This document shows, piece after piece, positions 9,872 to 22,396 of a stretch of 64,000 nucleotides of DNA. The translations under genes and the position numbers were made by a program. The stretch's first letter is position 1, and every line of letters starts with the position of its first letter. The notes below the pieces were generated by a model that had not been told where the DNA came from, searched no databases, and was given only the letters and a program-made list of their open reading frames with translations. Source of the stretch: Amylostereum areolatum (Eukaryota; Basidiomycota; Agaricomycetes; Russulales; Stereaceae); contig SAXG01000109.1 in NCBI GenBank assembly GCA_012932865.1, positions 37,169 to 101,168 of the forward strand. Direction: 5' to 3'.

Positions 9872-12800
9872 ATGGGCTCTCTGTTTCTGGCCGGACAGCC
9901 TCAAACGGCCGCGTCGGCAGGCCCTATGGCCGAGGCTACCCCGGGGGTGTCGCATACTTCGCAATACGTGGTTCATATAGAAGGCTTGGATTTTGTTTCG
10001 CACACGACGCGACGGTCCGCTGAATGTCTGCCGTCTAGATATCACCATTCCGGCCGCAAGTACCCTCAAAATCTCTCGCATGGAACTGACGACCACCGCC
10101 GATTCCCCGAACGGTTCGCGGAAGGTCCTGGTGATTATGCAGTCGAATCGGGGTGGCCGATGGAGCGTGAAACCCAAGTTGTGAGTGTCGCATCTGATCC
10201 TAACTTACTGCTTATTCATCGAATGTCATCTACGCAGAGCCTTATCTAGCGACGAGACGCTGTTGCTCAGACCGTACTGCTCTTCACGCGCATTTACGCG
10301 TTTCGGGAAAAAATTTGAGAAAAGTCTGGTCCCGATTCCTCTGGTGGGTGCAGACATACACGAAACACTGGAGGGAAACCGTGGTCGCCACTGTTCATCA
10401 TTCTATGATTGCTTTTGATCGTAGCGTCCAAAGGTCCTCGAAATCTGACATAGATCATTCAGCCTATTCTGTTCCGGGCCAAAACTTTGTAATCGTTATT
10501 GGATTGATCGTGAGCCCGAGCGCACCGGCGGTAAGTCGCTCTTGCAATCGTTATCGTCAGGAGAACTTATTTAACTACGATTCACCTCCTCGGATGTCGA
10601 TTGCAGATTCAGCAGGTTGACTCTCACATTAGTGACGGCCAAATATCGCAGACACTTACAGGCTTGCACGACGACGGAAGTGCTCAAGACACCAAAAGCT
10701 CTCAGGCCCTCTCGGACCTAGAGAGCATCATGACAGACCTAGCAAAGAAGGCGGAAGTCAGGCACACTCGTTTCTTCTCATTTTCTCTCTCATTGATTGT
10801 TCGGTGCGAATGTAGCTCGATGAGACGTACCAGATACCGCAGAAATTTTCCGAAATACAAAACAAGCCAGAAAACAACTTAGCTGTAAGCGGCACTGCCC
10901 CCCATTTGCGCGCATGTTGATATGCATTCAATCGCGCAGTTGTGGTTGGAGAAGTTATCGAACGACATCAAGGACCTTCTGAATCATGTGGCCGACCCTC
11001 AAAATGAATCACGGATACACTCAGAGACGAACACTATCGATGCCATCTTGCAAACGGCCATAAATGCGCTAGAATTTATTGCGGATGGATCTCGTGCGCT
11101 TCCGTCTTCCGACTCGACTCATCATCTCCTGACTACCGAGCTCTCTACGGCTGATTAGACGCAGATTCCGCACCTGGGCAAGCTCAGTTACAAGGCGAAA
11201 TAGCATCAGCATTCCAGAAGCGGTTCTCGGAGCTGCGTCGAAACTTCGACGAGTATAAGGACGTTTCTTTTCTGGAACTCGTGTACACGACCGCGTTATC
11301 TGAGGCCATCCCTACAGAAGTTTCAGAGCCCCTGTCCATAGCTTCCCCTGTTGAGCCTTCCGCAGATGGCGGAACCATACTCGAAGGGCTCGATGCTCAT
11401 CCCGAACAAGCCCTTAAAGGTGAGCTTATCGAGGAGATGACTGCGGTAGAATATAGACCTAACATGTTTGGCAGCTGAGCGTGAATCGGAGCTACTCAGT
11501 GGGCTCGTCTTTGACCCCCCATTTACTCCAGCAATTCTCTGGGACCACGATCTTCTGGAAGGGACGCGGGTGACGCCGCTCTCTAAAATATCGAGTTGGA
11601 TGAGCAACCTGTCCGAACCTCAATCCAATGTCTTTCTATTGCTAGGAGGACCAGGTACCGGAAAGACGTCCATCGCTCGACGCGTTTTCAGGGGTTTGAA
11701 AAAAACGAAGAGCACCGCCGTCGCGATCTTCCTCACAGACGAATATGGCAACAACTCTGAACGCGTCTGGCCGGCGGTCGCGCTGGCTTTGGCACAGATT
11801 CACCCCGCCTTTCGGTCCTGTTTATGCCGGTCTCTGCACGGATGGGATGCGTTCAATGCAGACAAGCGTGGAGACACGCTACTCGACATACCGGCCGTGT
11901 TCAAGAAATCCATCGTCGAACCTGTCCAAGGCGCGGCGAAGCAGGCCATTCACACCACTGACTCCCTGGTCGTAATCATCGATGGCCTCGACCGATGTTA
12001 CGGGCCGTGGGAGGGTTGGCAAAAACTCGTCGAATCGTGCACTTCCTGGACGTCCTCCCTTCCTCCCAACATCAAGCTCATGGTGACGTCCCGTCCCCAT
12101 GATGTCATCTTGAAGGCTTTCTCAGAGAGTACAGCCGAGCGTATGGAGCTCCATTCTGGAGGGATGTGCAGCACCGAAGATTCCGCGGACGTGCGTATGT
12201 TTTTGGAGCAGAGGCTGGCCCAAATCGCTCCGGAGAAATCCAGGATCGAAGGAAAGCGGTGGCCGAGCCCGCACGTTTTATCAAGGCTTGAGCGAGACTC
12301 TGCTGGGGTTTTCTCCTGGGCCAATGCAGTCGTCGACGCTATGGAAACGATAGCGGACCAAGACCGGGATGAGAAGCTCAATAAATTCGTAGCCGGCGGC
12401 ACATCGTTCCGATTCGAGGAGATCGACGTCTTATACGATCGAGTCCTACGCTCGCTCTTCGAAGACGTTCCTCCCCATTTCCACTCCCTTGTGGGCGCTT
12501 TGAGCACATCGGTCTCGAAGATCCCTCTTGTGCTACTATCCAACTTAACCGTCAAGAACTCCGAGGAGTCAGACCCCTCTCTCATCGAGAATCTATGCCA
12601 TCAGCTTCTTCCCCTGCTGTACATAAATGAGGGATACGTCGAGCTTCGGCACTCTTCCTTCGTCTCCTACATAACCGATCACAAACGATGCAAGAACATA
12701 CTCCACACTCCTGTCAACCGTCCTCGAGCCAACGGCGATATGGCGCTGGCATGTCTTCAAACGATGTGCCGCGGTCTCAGGTTCAACATCTGCGGTTTGA

Positions 12801-15800
12801 AATCTTCCTATACGTCCGAAGAGCCTCTCATGGAGAATGTCTCATTGGAGCTCGTGTACGCCTCTCGATTCTGGGCAAATCATATCAAAATGTCGTCCGC
12901 TCCTGCTCGCGATCAACGTAATCAAGATACGAAGCCAGGAGCACGTGACCTTAGAAATATCGACACGAAGACGGATGTGCGAGGGGCGACCGGTCGGGAG
13001 CAACGCGAACCAGATACAAAGGCCGAAGCGCAAGGAGGAAATATTAGAGACCAGCCCGAAACTGGCGCCAAAACAGATGCGGCAGCGCGGGTTCAGCAGA
13101 ATCTTGGAACAAGACCAGATGCACGGCCTGCAAAAGACGAACACAACCCCGAGGCGAAAGCTGACGAGACTGCCCAGCGCAAACGAGATGCGGAGATTCT
13201 CAAACTCATGAAGAATTTTCTCCTCGAAAATCAGTGGTTGTACTGGCTCGAGGTGCTGAGTGCTTTGGGTAGTGTCAACGAAGGTCCGAAACTCCTCGCC
13301 TTCGCAGCAGAATGGCTACAGGTGAGTCGTGACCCTGTGGTGTCTCTCGAGCCGCTAATCACCACGGTTATTGCAGTCTAGCGGCGGAAAAGAGCTTTGT
13401 AACTTGGCCAAGGATGCCAGTCGCTTCGTGTCGATATTTCGCGCGCCAATAGCCTTCAACCCGGCCCATATATATCTGTCCGCCGTCCCTTTCTGTCCGC
13501 GATCCTCTCCGTTATTCAAGCAACTTGAATCGCACTTTCCCGCGCGCATTTCCGCTTTAACCCACGGTGACGGCGTCTCGTGGTCTCCATTACACTTTTC
13601 ATTCGTGGCGCACAGCTCCGTCGTCTATGATATGGCTCTTTCCCTCGATAGGAAAAGGGCAGTGGCCGGACTTGACGATGGCACACTCCGTGTTTTTGAC
13701 ATATCAACAGGAAACTCGGTGACAGCTGTAGGACTCGGAGGTGACGGAGGCCCGATTCGCGCCGTGGTTTTGTTAGGCAAGCAGATCATCGCTGGCTCGC
13801 ATGACGGTGGCATCCGTATGTGGGACGCAGATTCGGGTATACAGCTTGGGGAGACTCTACAGGCTCATACGGACTGGATTCGCGGCATGGATCTCTCTCC
13901 CGGGGGCGGGAACCAGCTCGTGTCGTGCTCTGATGATGGCACGATACGGATTATCGATGTTACGACGACAGCTCTAAAGATGTCTACGAACCCACTCAAG
14001 GGCCACAATGGTTATGTACGTACTGCTCTACACGATTTTCCTGGTTGTCCTTGAGAATCGATACTGACGACATGCTTAGGTCACTGCCGTTGCATGGGCG
14101 TCGGTATCAACAATCGTCTCTGGTGGCTCAGATAATGCAGTGCGCGTCTGGGATAAATCCACAGGTCTCACTATCGGAAATCCTATGATAGGCCACACGT
14201 CGTGGGTATTAGCCGTCGCTGTGTCTCCGTCCGAGGAATTCATTGCTTCGGAGGGCTCCGACCACAATATCATCCTTTGGCACCTCGAGGAGCGAACACA
14301 GATACGATCATTTGCGGGTCACACGCAAGATCTCCGTGCACTGACATTTTCGGAAGATGGAAGACACCTTTTTTCGGCATCCTACGACTCCACTATCAGG
14401 GTGTGGGACGTCCAGAACGGGCGGCCACTGTGTACACCGCTCATGGGTCATTCGGACGGTGTCATGTGTCTTTGCCTCCTCCCCGAAGGACGTGTATTGT
14501 CAAGCGGCGTCGACGGGTTCGTCAACACTTGGGACTTATCTCACCTGTCCGAGAGCGTTCTTTCGCCTCCTTCGTCGGGATCGATCATCATAACCGCTTA
14601 CATGGCGGATGGAAAAACTCTTGCCTGCACCAATGGGCATCGATCTTGGATGTGGAACACAGAAACCGGTTCTTCAGATGGCCGTTTTTTCATTGACGAC
14701 GAGCCGATCCCAGCGAATTGCGCCGTCAACCTCTCGCCCGATGGCAGGCTGGCAGCCATAGGAACAGACCGTGGTGCGCGCGTTTATGACATTGCCACCG
14801 GCCAGCGGATGCGTTGGACATCAGGCTCCTCCTTGGGTAGCAAGAAAACGGGGGATATCGCCTTCTCGAAGGACGGGGGGAAATTGGTCACAATCGGCGA
14901 GAATTACGCAACACTCTCGGTGTGGGATATATCGACCGGGTTGCCGCTTGCCGAGGGCGTGGGGGGATCCCGTGCGGCAAGTTTTCATGTTGTTGTCTTC
15001 AGTCCCGACGGGAATTTGGTGGCGTCGTCGGCACCGGACAACGGTGTCTACATCTGGGACATCAAGTCTAAAACTCCACTCCATGGGTTCATCGAAGAGC
15101 CTACTATCAACGGTGCATTCACTATCGCGTTCTCGCCCGACGGGCAATATCTTGCTGTCCCCGCTGATAGGACATCTGTTCTGATATGGAACGTGAAGAC
15201 CGGTCAAATAACCTTTCGACTTTCCCCTGGTCATACAGATGATGTTAAGTGTGTGGCATGGTCCCATAACAGCCAATGGGTGGCGAGCGCAGGATGGGAT
15301 TGTTCCGTTCGCGTTACTGACATCAATACTGGGCAACTGGTCGCCGATCCCCTCTTAGGCCATGACGAAGCAGTCGTCGACGTTAAATTTTCACCTGACA
15401 GCAGCCGTGTCATCTCGACGTCGTATGACGGCACAGTACGCCTTTGGGATATTGCCCCGAGGATGCTGAGCCGCATGTCGCGCTACGACGGGCATGGCAA
15501 TTGGGTCCACGCTGTTCGCAATCTCTTCTGATGGCACTTTCATAGCATCGGGAGACCATGGCGGCAAGGTCATACTTCGTACATTGCACACTGGATCGCC
15601 TCAACAAGATGCGCACAAGGTGCTCGAGGGGCACGAAGACTGGATAGTTTGCGTCGCATTTGCTCCCGACGGAAAGTCCCTCTTCACGGGGTCGTACGAC
15701 GGAGTACTTCGTATATGGGATTGCGATACACCGGGAAAACCGCAGCTCATCCATCATTTGGATGTAGAAGACAACCCTTGTGGACTGCAGACCTTCTCAA

Positions 15801-16822
15801 TCGCACTCGACGGTCACCAAATGGCGTGCGCTCTTGACAACAACACCGTCGCGCTCTACAATATCCACGGAGTTCAGCCCTTGACTCACGTGCAAACTTT
15901 GCAAGGCCACTCGAGCAAGGTCAGGGCCGTCGCGTACATCCCCAACGACCGGTCTCGAGTCGTTTCAGCCGCGGAGGATGGATCGATTTGCGTGTGGAAT
16001 ACATTCAAGGGCGAAGTCTCCCTCGGTCCATTACATGCGCACGAAGGGTCTGCTTTGGCCGTGGCGGTCACATCGGATGGCAGGCGCATCGTCTCCGCCG
16101 GTGGCGACAATGCAATTCGCCTCTGGGATGCACGAACCGGAGAACCTTTGAACTCGTTCAAAGGACACGAAAGCATCATCCATTCGATCCATCTCTCCGC
16201 AGACGACTCATATATAGTTTCCGGTTCGCGAGATCGGACTATACGCATCTGGGACTGCGCCACTGGGGATCAGCTCTGTCCACCGCTGTACGGCCACGAA
16301 GCTGCGGTCCTTGCCGTCGTCTTCTCCAAGGACGGGCGACTGCTCCTTTCCGGGAGCGCGGATAACACCATCGCGCTCTGGAACGTCGATCCCACTCGCA
16401 AGACGAAGTGGCCAGAGATGTCGACACAGACGATGGTCGGGTCCAAGACCGTGCGCGCGCTCGACGGGCAAGGCAACGTCCTGCACCGTGTCACTGTCGA
16501 TAGCGCGGGATGGGCGACCCAAGATGGGAACAAACTGTTTTGGGTACCGCCCTGGTTGAGGAAGGGGCTTTGCCTACCGCCGCAGATCGGAGTGCTCGGA
16601 ACCAACGAGCTGTACGTTGACTTCCGCAACTTTGTGCACGGCAAAGAGTGGACGAGATGTCGACGGAATGAAGAAGGGGATGTGGGGTGCGCCGCCGACG
16701 GTGTCTCCACGCTGGCCCCGACGAGGGCCTCGAGGGCTCTGTCAGCCGCCTCCAGGTTTGAAGAAGTGGACGAAACACTACCAGCGGAGAAATTGGCCGA
16801 AGAACGGAGAGAGATCGAGTGA
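9872..16822 (+). CDS. NACHT-WD40 STAND protein (NWD-A)
   Basis: This is a predicted NLR-like signalling ATPase. The 5' exons (about 9872-11450) encode a beta-rich region (VRTRRDGPLNV..., LKISRMELTTTADS, LLLRPYCSSRAFTRF) and a helical linker (LWLEKLSNDIKDLLNHVADP); their joins are partly uncertain. The NACHT exon is 11475-13321, with Walker A GGPGTGKTS (about 11645-11668) and Walker B-like LVVIIDGLD. An intron at 13322-13376 leads to exon 13377-14015, and an intron at 14016-14079 to the last exon. I count 21 WD-type blade ends (for example IRMWDADSG, VRVWDKSTG, IRIWDCATG), fitting three seven-bladed propellers. One extra T near 15514 breaks the frame inside a WD repeat (...GNWVHAV / AISSDGT...). 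Compared with NWD-B it has an 80-residue repetitive insert before the propellers and a longer C-terminus. It is paired head to head with DUF6535 copy 1. The ligand is unknown. Confidence 0.85.
12901..13185 (+). repeat. Degenerate in-frame coding repeat in NWD-A
   Basis: About six units of 13-17 codons follow the pattern [A/G]-R-[D/E]-x-R/Q-N/E-x-D/G-T/A-K/R-x-D/A (ARDQRNQDTKPG, ARDLRNIDTKTD, GREQREPDTKAE, IRDQPETGAKTD, ARVQQNLGTRPD, AKDEHNPEAKAD). It is charged, very hydrophilic and probably disordered. NWD-B has only SDQRDAELLGL at the equivalent place, so the block looks like an internal tandem expansion of a short DQR/DTK motif. Confidence 0.75.
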
Positions 16823-17057
16823 TGGATGTTGCCGGTGGGGACTTACAAGATTCGAAAGGTTCGATGACGGACTCGATGACCGAAAAGAAAGCCAACCACG
16901 CCGCCGATGAAGCGGAGGAGGGCGCTGAGCCGGTTATAAAGTCTTCGGAGTCGCCACTGGAGGGTTTGAACGGGCGGCGACCAGTCTCTTCTTTTCTTCG
17001 TTGGATAAATTTGCCTGTTGTTCTTGTTCTTTTATACTTACTTTATCGTGTGTTCCG
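16822..17057 (+). CDS. Short membrane-anchored ORF overlapping NWD-A stop
   Basis: An ATG at 16822 overlaps the NWD-A stop (TGATG). The frame runs about 78 codons to a good donor site at 17058 and is open to 17178. It begins MDVAGGDLQDSKGS, is acidic in the middle, and ends in a single hydrophobic helix (INLPVVLVLLYLLYRVF) preceded by Arg residues. Given the one-base insertions elsewhere in this window, it may be the true C-terminus of NWD-A in another frame, which would give NWD-A a tail anchor. It could also be a chance ORF; NWD-B has no counterpart. No splice acceptor joining it to a further exon is convincing. Confidence 0.35.
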
Positions 17058-17178
17058 GTACGTTGTCCACTTCGCACCTCTGACCCTCTCATGCCGAGGA
17101 TTTCTGGTATCTGAGGTCACAGACTACAGTTGTACTTCCGGGTCGACTTCCGTGTGCGTGTTTGCTTACCGATTATGA

Positions 17179-18530
17179 TGTCCCTGATAGTAATCCATCC
17201 TGCCCCCGACTCTACCAGACGGCGCCCTACGTGGTGGCATCGTGTCGTGGTTCTCTACCGTGAACGTCAAGTGAAAGTATCCACATTTCCTGGTCACCGG
17301 GGATGGTGGGCGTGGAGCGGCCAGGAAGATGAGCTGCGAGTAGTGAACATTTGAAGGACGAGTGTGCCCGGAGGGATGGCGTGCCGCGGACGTCAGTACG
17401 ATGGACCTGTAGTATAATCGTTCGGCGTCAGGTGCGACTCGGGGAGGAAGGCGTGTGTGGACATACCGAAGTCGGCCGAAAGCTATGATGATGCGTGGAT
17501 GACTCGGCCGCGGCGCGCGTGGACGTCGACGGAGTCAAGAGGTTGTTCGATCGAAGGTTTCCGCCGTGCGCGGACGGGAGTTGATGGGTAGGAGGTGGTT
17601 GCAAGTACGCGTACCTGCGAACGAGCATAGTCAGGCGTGAGTTGAGAGCGGGGTATGCTGAGCAACATACCCATATGGCGACGGCGCGATTCAGACCAGC
17701 ACTCCAAGGGTCCAAGACGTCCTACATGGCCACAACGCCTGGTCGAGACGCGACGTGCTGATGCGAGGTAGGCTCGGATAAAGTCAGTTTCAGAGCATCG
17801 AACGGGGAGGGGGAGCCGACGCGTTGGAGTCTCACCTGAGCGTGAGGGAACGAGCAGTAAGTGCGGTGCGGAAAGGCGGATCCGAAAGCTACACGTACTT
17901 CAGGCTCGCGTATAGTACGTCTTACACCGAACCAGGCGAGATGCTCTGGGATAGAGTCGCACCGACGAAAAGGCGGATGAAACCGCGGGAAGGTTCTTTG
18001 GTTGTAGCGTCCGCCGACTTGCACCCTCGCCAGGTCGGAGTTCTGCGGACTAGTGTACTTGAGTGAATCGACGGCAGGGAGAAGATTGCGGAACGAGACA
18101 CGTACGTTCGGGCTCGTGTGACGCCGCGTCCGTCCTTCCTCAAGCCAAGCGGTGTGTTCTGAAAGTCGGACCTGCCTTGGGCCTGCAAGAAAGGCGGTCG
18201 AGGTCGCGTGATATTGAATCCTGAGCTTGCAAAGGTTGAGCGCGTATTCCGTCTCCGAGCCAGAGCTTGGAGAGTCGGAAGTGGACGCGAGTCACGACTC
18301 ACAAAGGGCCCACAGATATGTCCGTTGCGAACGCGCAAGTTTCTTGAGGGCTTCGAGAAGCGTGCAGGCGCCAATGAAACCGCGGCCGAAGCGGCGAGAA
18401 GAGCTAGAGACAAGGCGACTCGAGGCGAGTACGAACGTCGTCACGGTTTACTGCATAAGATGTCGGATGACGGCCGGAGGGCGGTAATGCTTGGGAAATC
18501 CACGTCATAGCTGCGATTATACGCGGTGTG
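17179..18530. other. Intergenic, no gene recognised
   Basis: Frames of 60-160 codons exist on both strands but have arginine/serine-rich, shadow-like composition and no motif. Nothing supports a gene. Confidence 0.4.
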
Positions 18531-18689
18531 ATTGGCTGCCCTGATTCCGAAGCTCCGAAGGCTGGAAGCGGGCGAGGAGACTCAGTGGAGGAGAAAGTTG
18601 GAGGCAGAGGAAAGGCCCGTCGGCGGCAGAGCGGGCAGAAAGCAGGCCCCGCGCGTGGCCCGAGCTGGTAAGGCGCGCGCTCTGATTGG
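18531..18689 (-). promoter_or_regulatory. Two inverted CCAAT boxes upstream of aconitase
   Basis: ATTGG occurs at 18531-18535 (GTGATTGGCTGC) and 18685-18689 (CTGATTGGCCGG), 346 and 192 bp before the aconitase ATG. Fungal CCAAT-binding complexes (Hap2/3/5, with HapX for iron) are known to control respiratory and iron-sulphur genes including aconitase. The match to that biology makes these plausible sites, but the pentamer is short and the assignment is inference. Confidence 0.4.
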
Positions 18690-18876
18690 CCGGACGGCTC
18701 AGAGTGCGGGGATTTGCGCCGACGGAATCACGTGGGTCGGAACAGTCGGTGGGCGATATCAAAAACGGAGCGCCTCGCTTTTCTTGACACCGAACGCTCC
18801 CCATCCTCCCGACTCCCTCCTCCTCTTCGTCCTCGTCGTCCCCGTCGTTGACCCCTCGTCGTCGGCGTCCGCCACG

Positions 18877-21682
18877 ATGTTCAACATTTCCTCTCGCTCC
18901 GCCAACGTATGGCGCGGCATCCAGCGCGCAGCCAAGGGCATGGCCACCGCCGTAGACGGCAGGATCGGCGATACCAAGGTGCCCATGTCCCTCCTCGAGA
19001 AGGGCGCGTACATCAACTACCAGCGCATCGAGGACAACCTCGCCGTTGTCCGTGAGAGGTCCGTACTCTGACCTCCGTGCTCACCTCGTTCCTACCCGTC
19101 GCTGACCCTGCACCGCAGGCTCCAACGTCCCTTGACCCTCTCCGAAAAGGTTCTCTACGGTCACTTGGACGACCCCCACAACCAGGATATTACTCGCGGT
19201 GTCAGCTACCTCAAGCTCAGGCCAGACGTGCGCCTCCTTTTCCCCCTCATTCGTTGACGCGCCATCCTGACCCTTTTCCAGCGAGTCGCCTGCCAGGATG
19301 CGACCGCACAGGTATGTGTCCTTTGCCCTCGCCCAAATATGACGTGGCTGACGTCACCTAGATGGCTCTTCTCCAATTCATGTCCGCGGGCATGGACACC
19401 GCCGCCGTACCCACCACCGTCCACTGCGACCACTTGATTGAGGCCCAGATCGGTGGGGTCAAGGATCTCGCTCGCGCGAAGGATATCAACAAGGAAGTTT
19501 ACGACTTTTTGGCGAACGGCCACGGCCAAGGTACGTCGGTCTCTACACACCTCGCCTAGCGTCGCGCTCATGCTCATCTCCCATAGTACGGCCTCGGTTT
19601 CTGGCGACCCGGCTCCGGTATCATCCACCAAATCATCCTCGAGAACTACGCCTTCCCCGGTGGTCTCATGATCGGCACGGACTCTCACACCCCCAACGCT
19701 GGAGGTCTCGGTATGATCGCTTGCGGTGTCGGTGGTGCGGACGCGGTCGACGTCATGGCCGATATCCCCTGGGAACTGAAGTGCCCCAAGGTCATCGGTG
19801 TCAACCTCACGGGTCAAATCAGCGGCTGGACCACTCCTAAGGACGTCATTCTCAAGGTTGCCGGCATTCCTCACCTGTCAAGGGTGGAACTGGAGCCGAT
19901 TGTCGAATACATGGGTTCTGGTGTCGAGAGCCTCTCGGCGACCGGTATGGCGACTATCTGCAACATGGGTGCTGAAATCGGCGCGACCACCTCGCTCTTC
20001 CCCTTCAACCGCCGCATGACCGACTACCTCAACGCTACCAAACGCCCGGAGATCGCCAAGTACGCCCAGCGCTTCGCCCACAACCTCAAGGCGGACGAGA
20101 AGGCCGACTACGACCAGGTCATCGAAATCGTACGTGTTCTGTCGCTTTTGTTCTTGCGCTCTTCTCTCATCGACGGACGTTCAGAACCTCTCCGAGCTCG
20201 AACCCCACATCAACGGTCCCTTCACCCCCGACTTGGCCACCCCTCTCTCCAAGTTCAAGGACGAGGTTCTCAAGAACAACTGGCCCCAGGAGCTCAAGGT
20301 CGGCCTCATCGGCTCGTGCACGAACTCTTCCTACGAGGACATGTCCCGCTCGGCTTCCATCGCCCGCCAGGCTGCCGAACACGGCCTCACGACCAAGAGC
20401 AAGTTCACCATCACCCCCGGTTCCGAGCAAGTCCGTGCCACGATCGAGCGCGACGGTCAAATTGGTGCTTTCGAGGACGTCGGTGGTCTTGTTCTCGCCA
20501 ACGCGTGCGGCCCTTGCATCGGTCAATGGGATAGGCAAGACGTCAAGAAGGGCGAGGCCAACTCCAGTGTGTTCCTTTGCTCTCGTTTCTATCGTTTATC
20601 GTCCTAATCCTTTTCCCTAGTCATCACCTCCTACAACCGTAACTTCACTGGCCGCAACGACGCTAACCCCGCCACCCACGCTTTCGTTCGCCTCCCCTGA
20701 TATCGTCACCGCCATGACTTTCGCCGGCACTTTGAACTTCAACCCCGTTACCGACACCCTCATTGGTTCCGATGGCAAGCCCTTCAAGTTCGACGACCCC
20801 TCCGGCCATGAACTTCCTCCTCGCGGCTACGACCCCGGACAAGACACCTTCCAGCCTCCTCCCGCCGATCGCGCCGCCGTCCAGGTTGCCGTTGACCCCA
20901 AGAGTGACCGTCTCCAGCTCCTCAAGCCTTTCGCTCCCTGGGACGGTAAGACGCCGGAGAACCTCCCGATCCTCATCAAAGTTCAGGGCAAGTGCACGAC
21001 GGACCACATCTCGGCTGGCGGCCCCTGGCTCAAGTACCGCGGTCACCTCGAGAACATCTCCCGTGCGTCGCTCCTTCTTCCGTTCCGTTCTATGGCGTGC
21101 TCTTCCTGACGATGTGCGGGTACAGAGAACTGCCTGATCGGTGCCATCAACTCTGAGAACGGCGAGGCCAACAAGGTGAAGAACCAGGACACCGGCGCGT
21201 GGGACGGCGTCCCCGCCACCGCTGCGTACTACCGCGAGAAGGGCGTCAAGTGGGTCGTCATCGGTGACCACAACTACGGTGAAGGTTCCTCCCGCGAGCA
21301 CGCCGCGCTCGAGCCACGCTTCCTCGGCGGCCTTGCAATCATCGTCCGCTCGTTCGCCCGGATCCACGAGACCAACTTGAAGAAGCAGGGCATGCTCGCG
21401 CTCACGTTCGCCGACCCCGCCGACTACGACAAGGTCCGCCCCGACGACCGTGTGTCCATCCTCGGCCTCGAGAGCTTCGCGCCCGGCAAGAACCTCACTC
21501 TCCAGCTCACGCACGCGGACGGCGCGGTCGAGGAGGTCTCCCTCGCGCACTCGTTCAACGAGGGCCAGATCGAGTGGTTCAAGGCGGGCTCCGCGCTCAA
21601 CTTGGTACGTCGTCGCCGTCAGCTTCCCAGCGCACGATGCTAACCACGACTCTAGATGGCGGCCAAGGCCAAGGGCCAGTAG
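18877..21682 (+). CDS. ACO1: Mitochondrial aconitate hydratase
   Basis: This enzyme interconverts citrate and isocitrate in the TCA cycle with a [4Fe-4S] cluster. The N-terminus ([20 protein letters not shown]) looks like a matrix targeting peptide. Exons are 18877-19058, 19119-19227, 19282-19311, 19362-19530, 19587-20129, 20185-20566, 20621-21062, 21126-21604 and 21656-21682. Family signatures include [17 protein letters not shown] (cluster Cys region follows in [11 protein letters not shown] and [11 protein letters not shown]), [11 protein letters not shown] and [20 protein letters not shown]. Single extra bases disturb the frame: one at the end of exon 4 (CAAG for CAG, 19528-19530), three within 19875-19910 that together turn the expected ILTVKGGTGAIVEY region into an unrelated sequence before the frame is regained, and one T at about 20687 (AFV / SPDIVTA). 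The gene is essential in respiring fungi, so these are more likely assembly errors than real lesions. Two CCAAT boxes lie upstream. Confidence 0.93.
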
Positions 21683-22396
21683 AAGCGTCGCCTCTCCCCT
21701 CCGTCCCCGAGCAGACGTGGAGCCGCCTTCGCGTCTGTTCGTCCCAAGGATCCGTCGGGCGTCTCGTTCATGCCCACACGAAGCATGTTCTCCTGACCCG
21801 GCTGCACGTCATTTTCCCTCACGTTTTGTTCTGCTGTTCCCACTACGACCCCGCTTTTTCGATTGCGCATCGCGGGGAGATTGCTCGATATGTCCGTGAC
21901 CTATGTGTACATTAAAAGTTTTTGGACCCGCGTAATGACATCCGTCCTGTTGCATACGACGTGGCTCTCGCCTGATTGTGAAAGTGTGTGTGAAGTTCAG
22001 AGGCGGCTGTATCCTTCGACGGTGGAAGGACGAGCGGGCGCTTGACCGATTCGGCACGTGGCGATCATGGGCGCATATATATACGAGAAGCTTCGGACGC
22101 TGTATATACTATAATCCCTCCGCGACTTGCCCGGTTTTCTCTCTCTTCTTCGCTCGCCCCCTTCCCTCTGCCCAACTCCGAGACCAGTCTCTGTAAGTGA
22201 GCTGCAGTGTGCCTTTCCCCTGCAACCCCGGACGAAACCTCTTATCCGCACATTGGCCCCGAGACTCCTGAAAGTCCGAGCCCCCCAGACGAATCCCATC
22301 GTTCGAGAATCAGCACCGACCGAGGTAGGCCACGATCCACCGAGGTGCCGAACGCGAACCTTCCCGTTTACCGTGGCCGTTTTCAGAGCCTACGCT
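21683..22396. other. Aconitase 3' flank and MYND-gene promoter
   Basis: No gene is seen. TATA-like sequences occur at 22075-22083 (ATATATATA) and 22100-22108 (TGTATATAC), about 290-320 bp before the MYND-protein ATG. Pyrimidine-rich tracts follow at 22135-22185, typical of basidiomycete transcription starts. A possible 5' UTR intron begins near 22193. Confidence 0.4.
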
